Under the pieces are notes generated by a model that saw nothing but the letters and a program-made list of their open reading frames with translations, searched no databases and was not told the DNA's origin. From Branchiostoma floridae (Eukaryota; Chordata; Leptocardii; Amphioxiformes; Branchiostomatidae), in assembly GCF_000003815.2 (NCBI RefSeq), contig NC_049985.1, positions 1,267,410 through 1,331,409 of the forward strand: a DNA stretch of 64,000 nucleotides. The letters run 5' to 3'. Position 1 is the stretch's first letter; each line of letters begins with the position of its first letter. The translations under genes and the position numbers were made by a program. This document shows, one piece after another, positions 57,109 through 64,000 of the stretch.

Positions 57109-60100
57109 AGAGAGAGGGGGGGGGGCATACTGTTGGCGCGCCATAGTGAGGCAGAGGAACAGACAGAGACAGAGACATATTCATATTTATCTATCTATTT
57201 ATTGATGAACTTCGATGCGAAATTCTCACCCGTCCAGGCGGAGTTGTGGTCCCCACCAAGTATGGAGAAGTGAACGGGGTGGAGTTACCAACCTCGTTCA
57301 TAGGGGGCGCTGTGTTTGACCGGATCTACACCTTCAAGGGGATTCCCTACGCCGCTCCGCCTGTGGGGGACCTCAGGTGAGCCCGATGTGATATAAAAAA
57401 AAAAAGAAACGCATCAGCAAGGAAAATTGAAACAAAAATGAGAAAGGACATTCTTTAGAAAAGATGCTGAACGTTCTATTTCAAAGCCTTGTGGGTAAGG
57501 AAAACCAGATCTTTAATGCTCTTGTTTGTGGAATTAAAAAAAGTAGGTTTAATTCAATAAGCAAAACAAGATTGGCAATAAAAACATCATTTCAATGGCG
57601 CCGATTGTCTTTTTCAGACAGGTGAACATAAGACAAACGAAAAATGAAAGATAATTGTAATAGATGTTCCAGATAATGAAATTCTTGTTTTTTCAATGTC
57701 AACAGGATATTCCTGTCATGTACGTATTTTTTCTGTGGGTTCTGAGACAACATCTAGCTTCTCTTGGTAACTGAAGAGGGGTATGATGTAGTCATGACCC
57801 CTTCCTAAAAATAAGGACATTAAATGTTATACTCTTCCTTGGTTACAAACCGTCAGCTAGTCTAGACTAACTAGCTCTTGAGTGGTGGTGGAGGGGGCTG
57901 GAGCTTGCATGACCCAAATTCCTGCCATTAAAATTCCTCGGGACTAACTTCTCACATTGCAAACATGTCTGTGCACTGGCATTCCTGTGGAAAAATGCCT
58001 TGCAATTCCTAGAATTTTCGCAGACTGAACTCAATAATATACCATTTGGCTCGCTCCTGAGGCGTCGCCAAAAAAGAATTCCTTCTCCAGCATTGTCCTT
58101 GTCAAGAGGATTATACCTTCAAACATGCACCGGTTCGTTGGGCAGCCATGGCAGTATGTTTTCCACAAGTAAGATTAGAATAAATGACAAACTTCCCATC
58201 TCCCCAGATGGCGCCCTCCCCAGGACCCGGCAGGCTGGACCGGAGTCCGGGACGCCGCCCAGTTCGGAGCCCGGTGCCCGCAGATCGTGGACGCGAAGGC
58301 ACCACCAGACTCACCTCTGTACGAGGTCCTCACGTATCGCAGCAACAGCAGCAGCGAGGACTGCCTGTTCCTGAACGTCTACACGCCTAACGTGGCTTCC
58401 ACTGCGGATCTGCCGGTAAGTAGATAGAGTCTGAGAGTTGGTGGTCGGGGGGAGAGGTAGACAGAGAAGGTGGGAGAGGGAGACGGACAAACAGATAGAC
58501 AGACAGACAGTGAGCTAGAGGGGGATGGGAGAGAGGGGGAGAAAGAGTAAGGGGCCGGAAGAGAGACAGCCTGAAGGAGAGTGGGAGAGAGGAGGAGAGA
58601 GATGGAGAGAGAAAAGGAGATACTAGTAGTAAGACAGGGGCAGAGGGAAAGAGATATAGTAGTACTATTACTACTATTGCTTCAAAAAACTTGCAACGTT
58701 CAGTTGTTTGTAGTAGACTGTAGTAGTAATGTGTTGCTTGTTGTTGATATACTAGTATGTGTTATACTGCGTTGTCTTGCCCAGGTCATGGTATGGATAC
58801 ACGGAGCTGCTATGGTGATAGGCGCCGCCGATACGTATCCGGCCGAGATCCCCACGTCACTCCATAACGTCGTCATGGTAACCATCAACTACCGGCTGGG
58901 TAACCTGGGCTTCCTGCCGACCCGGGGCGCGGAAACTGACAGCAACGTTGGGCTTATTGACATGGTTAGTATCATCACTATTAAACCAATAGCCTATACT
59001 AGCTTGCCTAAAGAAGTTATCATTATTAGACACGAAACAATTGTGTCATTCTCTTTTTTTGACAAGTAGTCGTCTTTGGAATTGTCTGGAACATTTTAGT
59101 CGCGTTTTTTGTCAATCACATGATCTTTTTCATGATAGGTGAAAGCTCTCCAGTGGGTACAAGGCAACATCCGGAACTTCGGAGGAGATCCCGACAGAGT
59201 CACCATCTTCGGGCAGTCCGGCGGAGCCTGGGCCGTCTCCCTGCTCGTCATGTCTCCCATGGCAACGGGACTGTTCCACCGGGCCATCTCTCAGAGCGGC
59301 GTGGCCGGCCTCACGACCACCAGGAGAGGCGACGTCACCAGGACAGAAAATCTCGCTGCCAGGGTCAACTGCACCACGAACTCCTACGATGACATGATGA
59401 GCTGTCTGAGGAGGTAACCTACACCAGTTGGTTTGAAACTCTTCAACAGACTTGTGAGGATGCGTAAACGGTTGTACATCTGCATAAAAAGTAACGTTAC
59501 CGTTATCTGAGAGTACTCTACACCAGTTCGTTTTAAAACTAGGTATTCAGGGACGTATCCAATGTGTTAGAAATGTTGAAAATTCTCTTTTCTACAAAGA
59601 AGTCTGTCTTATTTCTTCTCCCAGCAAGCCAGCCCAAGACTTGTTGTTTCTGGAGATTATTCCGATAGTTGGAGGACGGTTTTTACCAGACGATCTATGG
59701 GTAAGTTAGTTTTCTGTTTTTAATATGGTCTCGATCTCACGGCAATATGTTGTAAAGGCCCGGTTACATACGACGTGCGATTGTTTTACGACCTCAACCT
59801 GAGGGTATTTGTGATAGTTCTGCATGTGTACGGCAAATTCAGCTGTCTTGTACCGGAGAAGGATGTTTCAGATCCTGTTCGGTGCACAGCCTAATTGGAA
59901 ATTCTTCAACATCAAAATCATACGACTTCCTACGAACGTGAACGAATCCTAAGATACAGTTGGTGAGATCTGCTTGCACCAGGATTGAGCCCTTTTCTAA
60001 GTGTGGTGGGTTCTTGAGCGTGCTGGGGACCTGCATGCTGGGGGTTCAAACACAGATCCTTTAAATTTGGATTTAAAAATACATTACCCTAACCACAATC

Positions 60101-62191
60101 TCACTAAACACTAAATGATAGTTTTTTTCTCATTTCAACCCAGGACCTGATGTACAAGAAGCAGGTTAACAAGGTAGACTACCTCCTGGGCACCAACAAC
60201 GATGACTACGGCATGCTGTTGTCTGTGATTCCGCATTTCAGTGAGGACGGTCTGAACAGGACGATACTCGAGACTATTTTGCCAGCTCCACTGCAATTTG
60301 ATGCCGACCAATTTCCTGTAAGTCTTATATTAATTCAATTGGCTGTTTCTCAGATATACCGACTTAAATGCTGAGGATTCACCAAGCATTTGGCCAAACT
60401 TCTATTCTATTTCCCAGGGCGGCCCCATTGATGTTGTATTTGTCAAGTTTTCCAAGCTTACCGGGCTATTTTTGGGCCGGGAGGGGCCACATATGTTTAA
60501 CTCGTTACAACCCCTAATCGTGAAAACACCGAGAGATAGACCTCCACCCCACCCCGCACCACCCACCACAACTGTAAGCCCATCGTAACAAATTTGTGGC
60601 TTCATTGTCCGGTCAGGGGCTGCACTCCCTTCGGGCACCGGTGCAAATGTGGCCGTAGCATTTATCATGCTGGTCCCCAACTGCACCGACGAGTGAAGAT
60701 TCGTCAGCTAATCCGAGGTAAAACTACCTTGTTTCACAGGGCGGCAATGTGAGTTTAATTGTCCAACCAGCGATAGACCAGTACCTAGACCCGAACATGG
60801 ACGACCCGATCTACACACGTGACCGGTTTATCCAGATGATGACAGACTGCAGGTATGCGGCACTGACCGTGCTCATGGCGAAGGCAGTGGCAGGTGAGTT
60901 ACTTTAATGTCACATTTCCACAAAGGGGCCTGGCCGGACACTTCTCGGGAACGAAAAGTACGATATAAACGACAACAAGAGCACAAAACGTACCAAATTT
61001 ACTTCAACAGCATGCCTTGTGCATATTTATTTGCCATGGCATAAACTTAACATTTCCGTTTCCGCTACGGTCCGGCCGGGCCCCGGGTAGGCCTAACTAG
61101 GTGACAGCACGTTTTGATCGAGTGTCACTGGATTTTCACCTGATTTAAAAGAATAAAGTGGGTCAGTGAGTTAAACAATAATTTTGAGAAATTACCGTCC
61201 CTTCCCTTCAACCTGACCAGAAAATTAAAAAAAAAATGGAAAACATCTCGAGTAGGGACACTAGTGAGGTATCCATGAGTGTAGTGGTAGAAGGGAAGTG
61301 TTGTTGTAAACGTAACACTATAACGTTAGTGTGGTAGCCTCGAGTGAAGTTTAATCTGTTCTTGGTTGGGCGGACTATTCACTTTACCAGGAGTAATCTC
61401 CAAGCAGCATTATTTTCGTGGACTTTTGTGTACTTATATATCTGGTTGATGTTTACGCCTGACGTTTTGAAATTGAAACTTTCTGCCCCCCCCCCCCCCC
61501 CCCCCCCCCTCACAGCGTACGACACCCGGGTCTACCAGTACGAGTTCCAGCACCGCACGTCGCTATTCTCCATGAGACCTTCATACACAAAAGCCGCCCA
61601 CGGCGACGAACTGTTCTACATGTTCGGCATCCCGCTCCTGCGTGACGACACCGGCGCCTCCTGGAAGTACAGCTTCACCCAGGAGGAGAGGGACCTGAGT
61701 CTGGACATGATGGCGTACTGGGTCAACTTCGCAACTAACGGGTAAGTGGATTTATGTTCTTTGATAAGCACTCTTGCTAAAATGAAAGCAGGGGGCTTTG
61801 AAAACGTTTCACAATAAAAATGAAAATAGAATGAAATGCTTACATTTCAAGGCTATGTTGTAGAAAGACACAAAACTAATCACAATTGTTGCATATCTGT
61901 TTGTTTACTTAATTTTCTCACCCCCTTTCTTACAGAGACCCTAGTGATTCCACCGGTGCAGTGCGCATACGTGACTTGGTGACCTGGCCACGTTACACGT
62001 CATCCCAATCCTACCTGAAGCTGGACGTGACGTCATCTGCTGACGTCAGACTGCGGGAGTCCAACATGAAGTTTTGGAACGAGGAGGTGCCGAGGCTGAT
62101 GGGAAAGGAAATCACCACTGGTGGAGGGGAGAGATTTACGTGGAGTCTTTTTCTTGTAGTATTTTCAGCTGTATTACATTTGCTACAGTAA
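56705..62191 (+). CDS. Type-B carboxylesterase, cholinesterase-like, with altered active site
   Basis: Paralogue of the minus-strand esterase. Exons: 56705-56777, 57238-57376, 58208-58415, 58785-58964, 59139-59413, 59625-59700, 60144-60317, 60740-60893, 61516-61741, 61936-62191; one open frame of 586 residues with identical phases. Signal-type start [10 protein letters not shown] with [12 protein letters not shown]; hydrophobic C-terminus [17 protein letters not shown] after TTGGGER suggests a GPI anchor. Nucleophile Ser227 (FGQSGGAW) and His455 ([12 protein letters not shown]) are present. The oxyanion loop is HGAAM (146-150) rather than HGGG, the acid is Asp338 (NNDDYG) rather than Glu, and the choline-binding Trp position is Arg85 (GWTGVRDA). 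Asp as acid occurs in bile-salt-activated lipase, so this alone does not abolish activity. The intact frame argues for a retained function, perhaps ligand binding or altered substrate. Confidence 0.88.
57049..57104. repeat. (AT)n microsatellite
   Basis: About 28 AT units followed by CGATAGAGAGAGGGGGG, in plus esterase intron 1. Confidence 0.97.
57238..57376 (+). CDS. Plus esterase exon 2
   Basis: 139 nt, phase 1 to 2: [20 protein letters not shown] and [14 protein letters not shown]. Acceptor CCCGTCCAG and donor CTCAG|GTGAGC match the paralogue. Confidence 0.92.
57377..58207. other. Plus esterase intron 2
   Basis: 830 bp, AT-rich, nothing recognised. Introns 56778-57237, 58416-58784 (purine-rich GAGAGA tract 58450-58650), 58965-59138, 59414-59624, 59701-60143 and 60318-60739 also show no gene or named element. 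Confidence 0.6.
58208..58415 (+). CDS. Plus esterase exon 3 (choline-site region)
   Basis: 208 nt, phase 2 to 0. [20 protein letters not shown] aligns with the cholinesterase WSGVWNA segment, placing Arg where the choline-binding Trp sits. Cys in ARCPQ and SEDC fit the first conserved disulfide. Confidence 0.9.
58785..58964 (+). CDS. Plus esterase exon 4 (altered oxyanion loop)
   Basis: 180 nt, phase 0. [20 protein letters not shown] replaces two of the three oxyanion glycines with Ala. The rest ([17 protein letters not shown]) is conserved. Confidence 0.92.
59139..59413 (+). CDS. Plus esterase exon 5 (catalytic Ser)
   Basis: 275 nt, phase 0 to 2. [20 protein letters not shown] with Ser227; NCTT and SCLR form the disulfide loop. 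Confidence 0.93.
59625..59700 (+). CDS. Plus esterase exon 6
   Basis: 76 nt, phase 2 to 0: [25 protein letters not shown]. The acyl-pocket segment of acetylcholinesterase is absent here. Confidence 0.88.
60144..60317 (+). CDS. Plus esterase exon 7 (acid residue)
   Basis: 174 nt, phase 0. [17 protein letters not shown] has Asp338 at the Glu position and is one residue shorter than the paralogue there. Confidence 0.92.
60740..60893 (+). CDS. Plus esterase exon 8
   Basis: 154 nt, phase 0 to 1: [20 protein letters not shown] and [20 protein letters not shown]. It has a Cys (TDCRY) where the paralogue has Asn. Confidence 0.92.
60905..61105. mobile_element. CTCACATTTCC-family foldback element, copy 3
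   Basis: GTCACATTTCCACAAAGGGG, GGGAACGAAAAGTACGATAT and CAACAGCATGCCTTGTGCAT match the reverse complement of 42128-42345 at about 85%. It starts about 12 bp after exon 8. Confidence 0.75.
61486..61509. repeat. Poly-C tract serving as exon 9 pyrimidine tract
   Basis: 24 C immediately before TCACAG. The paralogue has an ordinary CCCTCCCTCACAG here. Confidence 0.95.
61516..61741 (+). CDS. Plus esterase exon 9 (catalytic His)
   Basis: 226 nt, phase 1 to 2. The acceptor is a 24-base poly-C tract followed by TCACAG. Encodes [20 protein letters not shown] and [16 protein letters not shown] with His455. Confidence 0.92.
61936..62191 (+). CDS. Plus esterase exon 10 (C-terminus)
   Basis: Starts after CTTACAG, ends TAA 62189-62191. 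[33 protein letters not shown] and the hydrophobic tail. Confidence 0.93.
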
Positions 62192-62490
62192 GGATGACTT
62201 TGTCTGCTTCATTGCGGACCGGCCCCCTGCTGTAGTGACTTGCACAAATGTGTGGCCCAAGGGCTTCGAAGTGGAGATGGGCGCCACCCTAATCATCTGC
62301 ATAGATGCACGGGCAACTTTAAATTTAACTTAACTACTATTTACTGGATGCCGTCATTTGATATATACTTTTATAACATTAACTAGTTTGGATGCAGGGT
62401 GTGACATGTAAATACAGGTATGAAAACATTCGCCAACATTCCTTCCGATAGATACGCACACTTACTGAAAGAAACGCAACCAAATGAATG

Positions 62491-62496
62491 AATAAA
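62491..62496 (+). terminator. Poly(A) signal of plus esterase
   Basis: AATAAA 300 nt after the stop, followed by ATCTTTATTGTACATTT. Consensus-based. Confidence 0.5.
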
Positions 62497-64000
62497 TGAA
62501 ATATCTTTATTGTACATTTATGCATGCCTTTCAGGAAAGTTTAAGTCATTGTCTTTCCTGCTTTTTCGTACACAGCTTACATCACAATGAGGCTAAATCC
62601 CAATGTACGAGCCTCTAAAAATAGCCAGAAGCCCTAACTGTTAGTAATAGTCAGAACGTCCGCCGAAAATGCCCATATAGCAGAGCTCCCCGACACAGCT
62701 CAGGTCTTGATTTGTGACACGGCCTGCTGGTGTCCTTTCAAACTATTCTCAATCCTTCTAGGAGGAAGTTCCACGCTCAGAGCTTTTTTCCAAGAACAAC
62801 TTCGCTATGGAATGAGCTTCCACTGACCTGCTTTCCCATGGGATACAATCTACAACTGTTTAATAACACACATCTTTCTTCACTATACAGTATTGTAACC
62901 CAAAACGTCTAAGTGGCTCCAACAGCCTTGTTTTGCGGTGAACTTTAAGTAAATAGAAAAAAAAAACTGCGCAATTTTTAGAGATCGGCCGATATCTGCA
63001 TGTTCTCTATATAGCTAGCCCCGTCCAGGGCCGATTTTCAAGGGATCTCCTGACCTTGAACAATTTCGTACGAAGGTTGATGGCTGTCTGACACCAACAA
63101 GGTGACTTCCGGTATTATGGCCTTTAAGGTTTGACGGCAACTTTCCAAAATAAAAATGACTCACTGTTAAGAGAGCAGGTATCCACCAAGCCACTGCAAG
63201 CTAAATTGACCATATATGGTTTTCATGTCAATTTTATTAAAGGTTCATGCCCGAATATGGCAATCTCGATCGGAAATGCGCGGCGCGTATTCAGTCCGAA
63301 CCGTGATGACCATATATGGTCATCTCGCCTTGAAGCACTGAACGTGCTACAGGTCATTCACTCGAGCAATGCTGGGTCACATTTTGTAATCTGCATTGTT
63401 CTTTGCTGCATTGGTCAGACATGAGGAAACGGCACCAAATATAAAGCCCAACAAAAACACATAATACAAGTAAAAAATGTACTGTAATATCCACAGCAAC
63501 TCATGTGTTTATCATAGGAAGAAAAAGTTTGAAAATTAAAAGCAAGGAGGTCTAAAACTTGATGCTTTGATACTTCATTGAGTCCATTAGCTAACTTACA
63601 ATAAGAAGACATAAGTAGATGATATTCCTGGACCTCGGGTAAAAACATGAAGCAAAGAAAAGACTATATACAGTCGCGGTTCAGAGCTAGTGACCCCGGC
63701 TTTAATCGACCGTGAATACCTGACGCCGAAGGGTGAACGCGTAAATGACATCATCTTTTGTTATCCGCCGAGCAAATGTTTATAAACGTTGAAGGTACGT
63801 ATACAATACCGACATGGAGTTCACAATTCAAAATAATTTGTGTCGTTGATAGCCGTATCAATTTCATGCACATGTCTCATAGGGAAAAAAACAAGCTTCT
63901 TCTAACAGAAACAAATAACGATCAATTAAATGGTCTAAAACAGGATGGAAGAGTAAAGGTAAGACTGGTGGTCACAGTTCAAGGCACATCACCCAAGCTA
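62497..64000. other. 3' flank of plus esterase with promoter-like duplicate
   Basis: No intact gene. 63104-63424 matches 55445-55920 in inverse orientation. 63660-63790 matches 55260-55440 in inverse orientation (ACCCCGGCT, GAATACCTGACG, GTAAATGACATCATC, CGAGCAAA), and a TATAAA occurs at 63781-63786. The sequence from 63790 to the end does not read as an esterase exon 1. Confidence 0.6.
63781..63786 (+). promoter_or_regulatory. TATA-like site in duplicated promoter fragment
   Basis: TATAAA at the place that corresponds to the minus esterase TATA box (after CGAGCAAA). The nearest ATG (63814) opens only a few codons, so this may be a remnant or belong to a gene starting past the window. Confidence 0.3.

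Noticed and set aside
56705..62191. Plus esterase as a pseudogene
   Set aside because: All ten exons have canonical splice sites and one uninterrupted frame; the changes are missense at functional sites, not disabling lesions.
49674..62191. Assignment of the esterases as neuroligins
   Set aside because: They keep the nucleophile Ser, end in a short GPI-type hydrophobic tail and lack a neuroligin-type single-pass segment with a cytoplasmic PDZ-binding tail.

Overview
This is an animal nuclear genomic window, most likely from a lancelet (amphioxus, Branchiostoma). The reasons are long AT-rich introns with small CpG-rich exons, a Dachsous-type giant cadherin, cholinesterase-like genes with GPI-type tails, and a dense load of short foldback/MITE elements. 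The species is an inference; no species marker was seen. There are no bacterial-type operons, CRISPR arrays or viral genes.

Region 1 (1-46.5 kb, + strand): the 3' part of a Dachsous protocadherin. I can place 20 exons (7500-45815). Their splice phases chain perfectly into one frame of 2,611 residues: the end of one cadherin repeat, 20 complete cadherin (EC) repeats, a transmembrane helix and a 390-residue tail with the conserved Dachsous tail motif. The signal peptide and roughly the first six repeats must lie upstream. Bases 1-7499 and the introns carry tandem repeats, MITEs, a tRNA-derived SINE and one assembly gap. A poly(A) signal lies at 46510.

Region 2 (46.5-49.0 kb): intergenic, with one weak candidate for a small unrecognised three-exon gene (47947-48544).

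Region 3 (49.0-62.5 kb): two type-B carboxylesterase (cholinesterase-like) genes arranged head to head, each with ten exons and matching splice phases. The minus-strand copy (49674-55215) keeps Ser, Glu and the Gly-rich oxyanion loop. Its exon 3 is cut by a 100-N gap after six bases. The plus-strand copy (56705-62191, 586 residues) has an intact frame but an altered oxyanion loop, Asp instead of Glu, and Arg at the choline-binding Trp position. They share a 1.49 kb divergent promoter region. Homology extends into both 5' promoters and 3' UTRs, so this is an inverted gene duplication. A further promoter-like copy at 63.1-63.8 kb hints at a longer array.

The most unusual structure is repeated duplication of exon edges inside Dachsous introns. 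The donor of exon 2, the acceptor of exon 4 and the acceptor of exon 11 each have nearby tandem decoy copies. Several MITEs show clear target-site duplications. One sits at intron position +7 of a splice donor, and one hAT-like element is flanked by a perfect 55-bp repeat instead of 8 bp. No wholly new biological system was recognised.
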